From: Hypsibius dujardini
Taxonomy: Eukaryota; Tardigrada; Eutardigrada; Parachela; Hypsibiidae
NCBI GenBank assembly: GCA_001579985.1
Contig: LRSR01001393.1
Location: 1 to 33,654, forward strand
Length of the DNA stretch: 33,654 bases
Direction of reading: 5' to 3'
In this document: piece by piece, positions 9,851 through 19,321 of the stretch
How the letters are laid out: each line of letters starts with the position of its first letter
Position numbering within the stretch: position 1 is the stretch's first letter
Made by a program: the position numbers and the translations under genes
Notes under the pieces: generated by a model
Seen by the model: only the letters and a program-made list of their open reading frames with translations
Told to the model about the DNA's origin: nothing
The model's database searches: none

Positions 9851-10956
9851 TTCATGGCAAAAAGGAGTGATAAGAAATCAAATGATCAAATGACTTTCAA
9901 AATCAAATCAAATAAAATTTTTAGCTTTCCGTCATTGATGCCATCCCTACTATTACTTATCCGTCTGGGCCTTGTTACTCTCTGCGTTGGCGCTTGGGTC
10001 CCGGGGTCTTCGCCATTGCGATCGTCGTCCGTCAGTGGTGGTTCTGTCACGGGAACGGACGGTCGGGTCGTCGGACGGGTCGTCCGGGCAGACGGGCGGA
10101 CCGGTGGTCTGACATCACCGCCGTCCCTTGTCGGTTGAGTATGAGCGTTTCTCGGTCCGGTTTCCGTCGTTTGATCATCGTCTCCTTCGTCATCGAAATC
10201 CGCACCGAAATCCACCGTAATCCATTGGATCGGGGCTCTCGTCAGCGGCGGCGGTGGGAGCGGCTGATGTGGCCTGGCCCCGCCCCTTTCGGGGCACTTT
10301 TACATGCATGGCGTTGATTTTGCCAGTGTCGATCTGACTGAGACCGTTGCGTTGGCCCATCACCGTCTCATACTGCGCCCATTCCTTCTTTAGACGGATT
10401 GTCCAGTAGAAGCCATCCTTGGAGAAGGTGACCTTCGGGTAATGCATGATGGATTCGAAGTCGTAGGGAAAGCCTAACGCCGCAACTTCCACGGCGCTCC
10501 AGTCGAGAAAGTTTTTCATGAAGACTGAGGGCAGAATAAGACTCGGTTAGCCTGCTGAGGTCTAAGATTTCCGAACGGAGACAGCGGTAACGCGGCGGAT
10601 GGATATTGATGTGTGGGTGTACTTTCCGGGTCCAGATTGTTCATGTTGATATCCACAAAGTCGTTCCTGTCAGATCTTGCTTGCAGGTGAAGAAAGCCTC
10701 ATGGAGTTCGAAGAATGTGTTCAGTCGTTTTTCGATCGGAATAGCTGCTCTGTCGGACCGAACTGCTTTGACGTACCGACGACATGCATCAGTTCCTATT
10801 GAATGATGCCTTTGAATATGCAATCCCTATCTTGAAATAAAAAACAAAGGTTGATTGACGGATCTTGCCATTGTTTTGAGATAACAACTGGGTCTGTCTG
10901 TCTGTCTGCCTGCCTTTTTATCTGTCGTAAAAATGTTGAATAATGATGGATCTTGT

Positions 10957-11110
10957 ACAGCTGCGTTTGCAACAATTTCCGGCGAAAAGTCGGACACCCT
11001 TTTCTGGTCTTAACATGGACCACCTCCTACGCTATTCACTGAACGGTTTACTTTTGAACCAGAAAAGGGTGTCCCGACTTATCGCCGGAAACTGTTGCAA
11101 ACGCAGCTGT
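10957..11110. mobile_element. Small foldback element (about 52-bp inverted arms)
   Basis: Arm 10957-11008 (starting ACAGCTGCGTTTGCAACA) is the near-perfect reverse complement of 11058-11110, with a 49-bp loop. No coding capacity. It lies in the intron between the 11206-11143 and 10830-10777 blocks of the decayed astacin, so it looks like a non-autonomous inverted-repeat insertion. Confidence 0.8.
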
Positions 11111-11440
11111 ATTCTTGCTGTTGCTGGATTCTTAGTATTAACCATCAGCAACGGAGAGGAATACGGTCTGCACTCCGCCTTTCCTCCCATCTGAGAATTG
11201 CCACAACTGTTCAAGAGACACACATATTATAAGTACTGCATCACGCAAGGATATGACGAAATATATTGCGCGAGACGTTTCATACTCGTCTCGGGAAGAT
11301 GTCGCCTGGAACAGTGTCGAGTTGATTTCGCTATCGAGTGGCGGAAACTTGATGCACGTACGGTAGCTGAAAGCTGAATTATTGGTTGCTACGCTCAAGG
11401 TTACAGGAATGAGGATGGCATCAGGGATAGTGCGTTCGAG

Positions 11441-12200
11441 CTTTTTGAGTACAAAAGAAGCGCGAGAGAAAGAGCGGGAGCGAAAGCGTGATCGCTACCC
11501 AAAGAATACGTTCATTAAAGAAATTAATTAATTAATATTTATCGACATCTTTGAAGAATTAAGCGATCGATCCACAACGAGTTTTCAGACTAGTACCTTC
11601 TAGCGCTGTATTTCCTTTGAATGAGTACTTTAGCATATTGCCCGTCCAAATTCCCATCCAAAAAAATCAATCACTGATTGACTTTTGCAAATTTTACGGT
11701 TCTTTAGTTTCAATACAGGTGATAAACCGAACAAAACGGTTAGCTTTTCTGTTTTTGTTTGTTTTCTGTTCAAAGCTTTTCTGCGCTCGCTCAGCTAGCC
11801 AGAATATCATTTCAAATAACCTTCTTTTTTTGATAGATTTGAAATCCTGATAGCGTTTCAGCTCTAATGAAAGAAAGGTACTGTGAAGTTAGCTTTATAA
11901 TTTCTTTATTTTTCAAAAAAAGTGCATTCAATGTGCTGAAAAGTGATTTCATTATTTTTGATAAAAAGTTCAGTTGTGTTTTTCCTGTCCCAATTAAGAT
12001 AGATTGAAATATATATACAATCAAATAACTTTGAAATTTTGCGTACAAAGACTTTATAATAGGATAGTGCAAAAAGAGAGCGAGCACGATTTTTGGCGGA
12101 CGAAATTTGGCGGACGAAATTTGGCGGGTGAATTTTGGCGGGTGAATTTTGGTGGGCGACTTTTGGCGGGCGAGTGCGAGCGGGAGCGCAGACTTCAGTG
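11441..12200. other. Spacer without recognisable gene
   Basis: Upstream of the decayed astacin I cannot place a signal-peptide exon or any other gene. The open frames at 11812-12265 on the minus strand are produced by AT-rich sequence and the 14-bp repeat at 12093-12176 and have no domain. Confidence 0.55.
12093..12176. repeat. 14-bp tandem repeat, six copies
   Basis: Units of the form TTGGCGG(A/G)(C/T)GAA(A/T)T repeat six times with a 14-bp period. This lies just before the 3' flank shared with the left end of the window (12200 versus 1). Confidence 0.85.
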
Positions 12201-12907
12201 CGGGTAGAGAGCGCGAGCGCTGAATTTTGAGATCTAACCATATCTGGATAGCATGAGGCACGCATGAAGCCGAACGTTCAACAGTCGAGGAAGATTTTTT
12301 GGCAGACCGTTTTCAGTGGGAACAACAAAATTCCTCCACAATTTTTTAAAATGCTTCAGTATTGGTGCTGACTTATGTTATTTATTGCATCGCAGCCAGG
12401 CGCTGAAAACTTCTTTAACAGAATTTTAAAGCTAAGGCAATTAACTGTGGAAGATTCCATTTTTCCTTATTTCATGTGTAAAAACTTCCATTTTTGAAGC
12501 AGATTTGACTTACGATTTTGACATTGTTCCTCCCCTAATTAGATTTGAAAGCGATTGCCAATAAAAGCATCTTTGTTAGATGTAAGGGGGCGGGGTATGG
12601 GTCCGCTTGAATTCAGAACGGAAACTTCCAAATGACATTGAAGAAATGCCCTTAACTTCGCCCCCAACATCCAAAAACTATTCTTCTCATACCTATCAAT
12701 TCGAAATAGAACCTAGAGAAGAACAGTGTTAAAGTTTTGAAAAATAACGGTGTCTGAAAAATATAAGGTTTTACAGTCAAAAATGAGGAAACACGAAACA
12801 TCCACTGTTTTCCTGACTTCATAATTTGCTAAATGTCGTATCAGTCTGTTGTACGTAAAGATCGCACCGGGAAGTTCCTGCGTGACTGGACGAACGAACG
12901 TGCACGC

Positions 12908-12913
12908 TTTAAT
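12908..12913 (-). terminator. Possible polyadenylation signal ATTAAA, gene C
   Basis: Reads ATTAAA on the minus strand 36 bp beyond the stop at 12949, in the same place as in gene B. Confidence 0.4.
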
Positions 12914-12948
12914 TTCATGCACATTTACCAACAGTCAGCTATTAATAG

Positions 12949-15900
12949 CTAATTAATCCAATATATTTGTCCCGTACTCCTGCAGTTACAGGTGGCTTCG
13001 CATCCTGGCCTATTAGGGCTGTTGGGATTGGTGGCATCATTGCAGGATTCGGCGTCCGGAAAGCGTTCATCGCAGTCCTTGTAGCGATTCTCGTACGGAC
13101 AATAATTTGCTGTTGATGGTTAATGAAACACGCCAAAATTGAGATGCATTTCCAGCAAGCCAGCGTACAAAATGAACGAGAGAATACTCTTACTGCAGAG
13201 TCCGTCATCGCAGAAAACACTGTCCGCACCGCCACACTTGCCGCAGATGCCGCCGTTGCTAGGGGTTCCCGCCAAATACGGTTCACAGTTCCCGTTAAAG
13301 TTACCTCTAAAATTGAAGCACCTCTATTACTGTTACTGTGTCTGTGTCTGTGCCTGTTCCGCACTTACTGGACACAAAAGTGACAGACGAACTGCGGACC
13401 CTTTGTAGGACAGTCAGCAACGGCGCAGCCGATTAGGTATGAATGCGCCCAGACCAGCTATACAGCAACAGCAAAGACATTACATCACTAAGAGTATTCA
13501 AAGTTCGCTTATTTCCAGGGATTATTTTGCTAATTCAAACTCGCTAATCTCCCTGGTTTTGAAAATAAGCGAGAAAAGCAGCTGCTTTTCTCGCTAATCT
13601 ACTCGCTAATTGTGTGCATCTGTCTTGTGAGTGGTCCATGTGAGAGAAGGAGACACAGCCTCAGGTAAGCCAGGGGGCGTGTCCTCGTATCACCGTTGCA
13701 AGAGCGTGCAAAACCAGAGAGATTAGCGAGTTTGAATTATCGAAATAATCGCTGCAAATAAGCGAACTTTGAACTTTGAATACCCTTACTGTTCGCTCCC
13801 GAAATCAAGGGTCGCTTATGCCCCAAAACCCACTGATTCACATCAAGCTTGAGCGGATCGTTCAATTCCGTTCACTTGTCTGTGATTGGCCCGTCGGTTT
13901 TTGTCTGACAGGCTATGCTACCTTGCTTGATTGAAATGATAATTTGGTTTCAAAATTTTGAAGTCAATAAAGTTCAAGTGAATCTGAATGAACAACCAAG
14001 CGAGCGACGGAATGTGTTTTCGGGCCGGACCTAAAATCGACCCCTGAGATCGGGAGCGTAAAATACAATAAACGCTCAGAACATGAGTGTGTGCAACCTA
14101 CCTGGGTGTAAGGTTTGAACGGTGTGTACTGCTGGACCAGCGCGCCAGAAGTAGCACAAGGAATCTTTCCGAGATGGAAGTCAGAGCTGTTTCCGTGCCA
14201 ATCCGCAAAAACGTCAGCCCAAGTTTTGTACAAATCACCACGAGCAAGGTTTTGGTTACATTTGTCGAAGGCTGAAGTAGGGATTCATTACGGTAAACGA
14301 TTCGTGAAGTAAGGAAAAAGTCCTTGCAAAATGAAGTGGATTGCCAGAGACTTACTCGATCCTTTGGTACTAAATCCCGTTCCTTTGCTGGTGCTGTGCA
14401 CGCACCGAGCCGCGTAGTCCTGAGCGGATTTGGCGGCAACCGGATCCCAGGAAACTTTCAGCATATTCGCTGCTTTCACGTCCCTCCGATAAGTGTTGAT
14501 GATGTCCAGGATAGTGCCCTGAATTTCCAAGGACTTTGTATCTAAACTCTTCACCATGGCTGCCTGCTCGGCTTTTGCAATCTTATCTCGATCCTCGTCC
14601 TCTCCTTCACTTCCTCCTGTATGTAACAGGAAACTCATTTCAACTGTCTGGACCAAAAACAAAACTCACTCAATCGTAGTTTCCACATTATTGAAAGCAA
14701 AAAATACGTTTTTTTTAACACTACCGAGCTTTGGTTTGACGAGGGAGGATTATTTGGCCAAATAGGGCGTGCTATTTTTTGAATAGCTTAACTGACAAGG
14801 GAATTTTGCATCTCTGGAAGGCGAAATGTTTCACATTTTTTTAGTTAGTTATGTGGATATAACTTAGTTCTCAATATTTTAATCGAAAAAAAAAATACAA
14901 ATGCCTCCTAACATTTTTTAAAAATCAAAAACCAATCCGCGGTGGTACATAGGGGGCGCTCTCAACGTTACTGGAAATTTCTTTCGTTGATCGTTGTATT
15001 TATCGACGCTATAGGCAATGGCGGCTGCAACGCCATTGATTGATCGATTTCAGTTCTTCTTTAGTTTTGGCATAGAGCGTGCAATTGATTGTTGAATTTT
15101 TGGTATTACCTTGGAATAATTATTACTAGACTTCAACCGCATAATAGCATTATTCGTGAAAGTAAATACTAACCCTTGTCCCACAGCCTATGTTTGTGTT
15201 TCACATTTCATACTAAATTAAATATTCAAATGGTTTCGGTTACAGTAATTTAGTAACGGCCGCAAACAAGCCAGTGTATTCGCTCGTGTCAACGAATAGT
15301 TCAATCAATGCACGCGACATGTGGTAACATTGAGAGCGCCCCCTATGTACCACCGCAAACTGGTTTTGATTTTTAAAAAATGTTAGAAGGCATTTGTATT
15401 TTTTTTTCAATTGTAATATTGAGAACTAAGTTAAACACACACAATAAAATTAAAAAAAGTGGAACATTTCGCCTTCCAGAGATGCAAAATTCCCTTGTGA
15501 GTGCCAGTCAGCTTACATTGGCTTAATTCTTCCTTCGAACTCCATTTGCTCATCGAGCATTTGGAATTTTTTGATACAATTTTTGCTTTGATCCTCTAAT
15601 AGAACCGTGAAACTCAGAGTAAAAACAACTTTTGATAAAACCTTTTGGAAGTAGTAAGAACTCATTAAGTCAAATTTGGCTTAAACTGAAATGGCACGTA
15701 TACTAACTTGCGGTGTGTGCTGGAAAAACAATTCCGGGCTTCGAAATTGAAAATGGTTTTAGTCAACGACCATACCAATAAAATTCAGCTGAAATTGAAG
15801 TAAACAAGCAGTCGCGAGCGGAATCAACAAAATGAACTGACTAGGAAAATGCTTTGATTCCCTATTGGCAAAATGTCAGTTTGTTGTTTGGAGGCGCAAC

Positions 15901-17373
15901 AGCGCCGCCTGGCGGTACGGCACTAACCGAACAGGGAAAGTGCCAAATGAACCATCCAAGTTAGGTACTTTCCCTATTTAAGCCAACTTAGGCTGACTCA
16001 GTGCTACCCTTATACCCAAACCACCCGGCTACCAGAGAGTTAAACTTTGAATTCATTTATGATACCTGATCTAAACTTTAACTTAAAATCGCCTCAAATC
16101 AGCCTCAGCAGAAATATTTAGTTGGGACAATTATTAAATTCGCGTTAGACACAAACAGTCGTATTGCAGTGGAACGTGTGCACCGTACAGACAGCACAAG
16201 CGCCGCGTGGCCGATTAAACCTTCCACAGCTCGTACGCTGTCCCTGTCTAACGCGAAAGTACAGTACTGGAATATGTTAGTTTAGATCCTCTTACGTCAT
16301 TACACAGTAAACAGCGACCGTCTTGATTGATTGCAAAGATGTGCGAACCACAAGACCGCACGTGTCAATTGATTGATTACATAAGCAGTTCACAGTTACA
16401 GTTTTCATCCTTCCTTTCTGCGGTCGATTCATTGACTCGTGCTCCATTTTTTTGCGTTTTCTTTAAAAATAATCTATAAAGCAGTTGATTTTGATACTGT
16501 TTGAAAATCTTTCGTGAAAGCCGAAATAATTGATAAAAATCAAATCGGCGGTGAAATCGGTGATGATGTTGTCGGTGATGATGAAGATCAAAATTTTTTA
16601 GAAATTAGCTTTTTTCCTCGAGGAAGAGTTTGGTGAAGGATCTGGTGACGGTGAAGAGATGGGGTCAGATTTGTAAATGTAATAAACGTTTTACATTGAT
16701 ATTGCTCGACTGATTGATCATTTTACAGTTCCGAAATTTCGCTCAGCGATTTGCAAAGAAACAAGCGCTTGATTGATCGATTGAAGTGTAATATTTGAAA
16801 ACGCTAATTGTAATATAATGCTGTATACAGAAGTATTTATCAGAAACATTTCGTTTCTTACAGTATTAATATAATTTAAACCACACACGGTTCTCCATTT
16901 TATTTTTTTATTTTTCAAACAATTTTTAATTATTTTAATTTATGTAAGTGACCAATAGCAGTCCGTGTTTTACCTGCTGGTATTTTTGCCGTAATTCTCG
17001 GCTTTCTTTTCATCCTAGAAGTAGTCGCCGTCGTCCTCGTCACAGTCGTAGCCATAATTCTGGCCGTAGACCTTGACTGTCGCGCCATAGAAGGGCTCGA
17101 CGTGCAGATTGAGTTGCGCCCTTCAACGGGCTGGCAAAAGAACGGGCACTCCTTGATGGTGATCGGGTTCTGCCCGACCGTGCAGCTCAACAGAGTGTTT
17201 AGCACGTCCAGATACTGCTCGTTGTCCTCCAGACAGGCTTTGGGGAGCCTCTCCACGCAGATGTTGAAATCGGTGGTGCAGCAACCGCTAGACTCGGCGT
17301 GTGAGACCACAATTACGGCCAGCAATGAAATAGTCACCGCGAGTAGTGCAGCAAGGGAGCAATGAAGAACCAT
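12949..17373 (-). CDS. Secreted ShKT-like / CAP-CRISP protein lacking the SAM-like exon (gene C)
   Basis: Six exons on the minus strand: 17373-16974, 14616-14356, 14271-14102, 13457-13369, 13306-13194, 13109-12949; 397 residues. It has the same signal peptide and ShKT-like cysteine segment as gene B (starting MVLHCSLAALLAVTISLLAV), then Thr-rich linker, acidic stretch, CAP domain (INTYRRDVKAANMLKVSWD, CNQNLARGDLYKTW, PYTQLVWAHSYLIGCA) and CRISP hinge plus tail (CDDGLCTNYC, CEATCNC). Exon sizes from the CAP domain onward equal those of gene B (261, 170, 89, 113, 161). The SAM-like exon is absent from the 2.36-kb first intron, yet phase 1 joins to phase 1 so the frame holds. That intron holds a foldback element and intron 3 of this gene holds two inverted-repeat elements. 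Transcribed away from the astacin at 19322, with about 1.95 kb between the start codons. The long first intron is the weakest part of the model; exon 1 might be a separate gene. Confidence 0.7.
13490..13790. mobile_element. MITE-like element with about 70-bp inverted arms
   Basis: Left arm 13490-13560 (GAGTATTCAAAGTTCGCTTA...) matches the reverse complement of 13711-13790, which has a short internal duplication of TTCAAAG. No coding capacity. Near the inner end of the left arm is a perfect 28-nt palindrome (13568-13595, AGCGAGAAAAGCAG and its complement). It is inserted in the CAP-gene intron between 14102 and 13457; the same intron is 75 bp in genes A and B. Confidence 0.8.
13794..14058. mobile_element. 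Second inverted-repeat element with about 21-bp ends
   Basis: The ends CGCTCCCGAAATCAAGGGTCG (first 20 bases from 13794) and the reverse complement of the sequence up to 14058 agree in about 17 of 21 positions. The element is 265 bp, non-coding, and sits directly beside the MITE at 13490-13790. Together they account for the roughly 570-bp excess of this intron over genes A and B. Confidence 0.6.
14796..15498. mobile_element. Foldback element, about 175-bp inverted arms, ACAAGGGAA ends
   Basis: Arm 14796-14970 (ACAAGGGAATTTTGCATCTC...) is the close reverse complement of 15326-15498. Shared blocks include CTGGAAGGCGAAATGTT, TACAAATGCCT(C/T)CTAACATTT and GGTGGTACATAGGGGGCGCT. The 355-bp middle has no gene. 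It sits in intron 1 of gene C, in the place where gene B carries its SAM-like exon. Its outer end shares ACAAGGGAA with the foldback element at 20103-20915. Confidence 0.85.
15499..16810. other. Unassigned part of gene C intron 1
   Basis: No gene is recognised. I looked for the SAM-like exon of gene B on the minus strand and did not find it. The only structure seen is a small inverted-repeat unit at 16139-16257 and some GGTGATGATG-type short repeats around 16549-16660. Confidence 0.55.
16139..16257. repeat. 119-bp unit with 13-bp perfect terminal inverted repeats
   Basis: TTCGCGTTAGACA at 16139-16151 is exactly mirrored by TGTCTAACGCGAA at 16245-16257. It is non-coding and could be a very short inverted-repeat element. 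Confidence 0.5.
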
Positions 17374-19321
17374 CGCAATCCGAGGCTCCCCGACTGTGCC
17401 AGCGACGACATTTGATCAAGCGTTCACCGAGACTGAGTGTGTTTGTAAAACAATTCTCTTTCCGATGCATGCGCGACTGGAACTGAAACAAATCACTTTA
17501 TTACCGAAGCAGTAAACTGCACCCACGCGCAATGACGACTCAGTAATATATATTAGTTCAGCCCCTGAGGAAAGGATCTAAGTGAGAAACGAACAAGGCG
17601 ATGGAGTATTTTATATTTTGCTTGACAGACAATGAACAAAGCAGTGCGCGACTAACCCTGGCGAAAAAATGGTTCTCAAAACGGTAACGCAAAAAAAATT
17701 GTGTTTAATTGTCCGGTTGGACCGGTGCGTTATTGCGAAGCTTTCATCGTCGTAAAAGCCCGCCATCAAATTTGAACTTTTTTTATTGTATTTTTTTTGT
17801 CTGCCCCTGTCACTCTGCCTCTCTGTCTTTCTGTCTAATATATTATAGTCTCTCAAAAGTCTATGCTGTTTACAGGACATATTGTGAAGATGCGAGAGCG
17901 AAAACTGGCTTGCCCGGAGAATAGAAGCTGGGAAAAGAAGTTCCGGCAGCATGATTACTACACTTCGCAATGGCGCAAATCATTTCTGCGCCAAATAAGC
18001 ACTGCTCAAAAAATTATCTTGTGAATGCATTTTCCTTGCTTTTTAAGATAAGGTTGTGATAAAACTTATTTTCAAAATTTTAAATCGACCTTTTTTGAAT
18101 TGTTTCTTCCCGTGATTCATAAGTGGCACCAGTTCAAATGAAGGCCGGTGGACTAAAATTCGTCTACTCATTGTGGGATGAATTTTGGCTATGAGTTCAA
18201 ACAACAGTCGGTGGACTAAATTTGTTTCTTCCAGGGGGGGGGGGGACATTTTTTGGCTGTCGGCGAAATAGTGGCAGTTTAAAACACCTTTTTTGTTTAA
18301 AAAGTCGTGAATTATGTTCGGAAAAAAGTCCTAAAATTGTCTTCAGGACATTAGAAAACATGCTCGGGAATACGTTAAAATTTGGCCGTCACAAATTCAA
18401 ATTCACAAAGATTAGATAATTTGACTACCAAAATGACTGACCAGTGGTCGATTGTCATTCTACTCGTCCTTTATTAACACTTTAAGTATTTTTGAACTCT
18501 GCTTCACAAAAATACTGAGACTGAAATTTGTTTCCCTATTTCCAGACTTTTCAAACTTACTCTGAAACTTTTTTAACTCCTAATAAAATTGGTGTCATAA
18601 ATGGTACTCCGTTTTTTCGCATTTTTACTTCAGCAACTTAAAACGGTTACAAGATGCCCTGTTACGCGACAGGGGACGGTATTTTGGGATAGTAAATTTA
18701 ACCTGATCGATTTTAATTGTATTTCGAATCGTGTTTTTCGCGAGGGCAAAATGCGGTTTATTTGCATTAAACACCCTCTAGTAATTAGGTGCCGGTGAGA
18801 AAGCACACTGCCGCAAGCAGAGCCTGCTCGGTTGGTCGTTTATTATGACCTTGAAATTTGATTACCCGGAATATTAATTTTAATTAAAAGATTTTAAGTA
18901 AAGAACTGCGATAAAAAAAATTAGAGTGACGTTTGATGCGCGCACGAAGTACGCAACTTTGCGACCGCAGATGCTTGAGCTATATGGCTCACAGGGGAAA
19001 AAATACGAAGACCGGAAAGTGTGCTAATGGGAAAGAGATATTTCGTCCTTCAGTGCATAATGCAAGGCCCAAGAGAATTTACGACAGCGGGCTGACTGGA
19101 ATCAAAAAAGATCACAACCGGTTTTGCATGTAAATGTGCCCGCCAGCCTGTCACGCGATCGTCGGCCTTGCATTGTGTGTTTCTGTGACAGTCAGACAGA
19201 CAGACAGGCAGGCAGTCAGATACAACGATCTGCGCTTGGAGAATAACGCACAATACGAAAGTGTGTTTTACCCGGTCCGGAAAGCGAAGTGAATAAACGA
19301 GAAGATTTTTCTAATTACAGA
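17374..19321. promoter_or_regulatory. Divergent intergenic region between gene C and astacin D
   Basis: About 1.95 kb between two outward-reading start codons. Much of it (17374-17770 and about 18430-19321) is retained, inverted, in the left arm between gene B and the relic astacin exon, which suggests the pair shares upstream DNA. About 17780-18430 is arm-specific. A TATATA (17552-17547, minus) serves gene C. I see no clear TATA box for astacin D. A short ACAG/GCAG tetranucleotide repeat lies at about 19188-19218. Confidence 0.55.
17547..17552 (-). promoter_or_regulatory. TATA-like box upstream of CRISP gene C
   Basis: TATATA lies 175 bp upstream of the ATG at 17373 and matches the gene B box at 4084-4089 in position and flanking sequence. 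Confidence 0.5.

Larger units (their letters stand above)
9394..11440 (-). pseudogene. Decayed astacin metalloprotease with Thr/Pro-rich tail (gene G)
   Basis: Exon-like blocks on the minus strand: about 11440-11280 (PDAILIPV and TCIKFPP, like the mature N-terminus and first disulfide region of astacins), 11206-11143 (FSDGRKGGVQ), 10830-10777 (zinc-site exon), 10697-10623 (GFLHLQARSDR), 10524-9957 (YDFESIMHYPKV Met-turn, GQRNGLS, then linker) and 9695-9394 (Thr-rich tail ending in TAG). Splice phases match the intact astacins at 19322 and 26417. Lesions: the first His of the HEXXH zinc motif is a TAG stop (10798-10796); the Glu after the third zinc His is Leu; and a CATG duplication near 10303-10310 shifts frame at the conserved MYKC, after which the second frame stays open to the end. 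The blocks preceding exon 6 are poorly alignable and a frame problem near the cysteine at 11206 is likely. No lectin domains follow; the tail ends in a Thr-rich region instead. I infer a dead astacin of a lectin-less subtype. Confidence 0.75.

Noticed and set aside
9886-10215. Acidic, Pro/Thr-rich frame as a separate gene
   Set aside because: It is the linker of the decayed astacin in the frame reached after the CATG duplication, with phase-matched splicing to the last Thr-rich exon.
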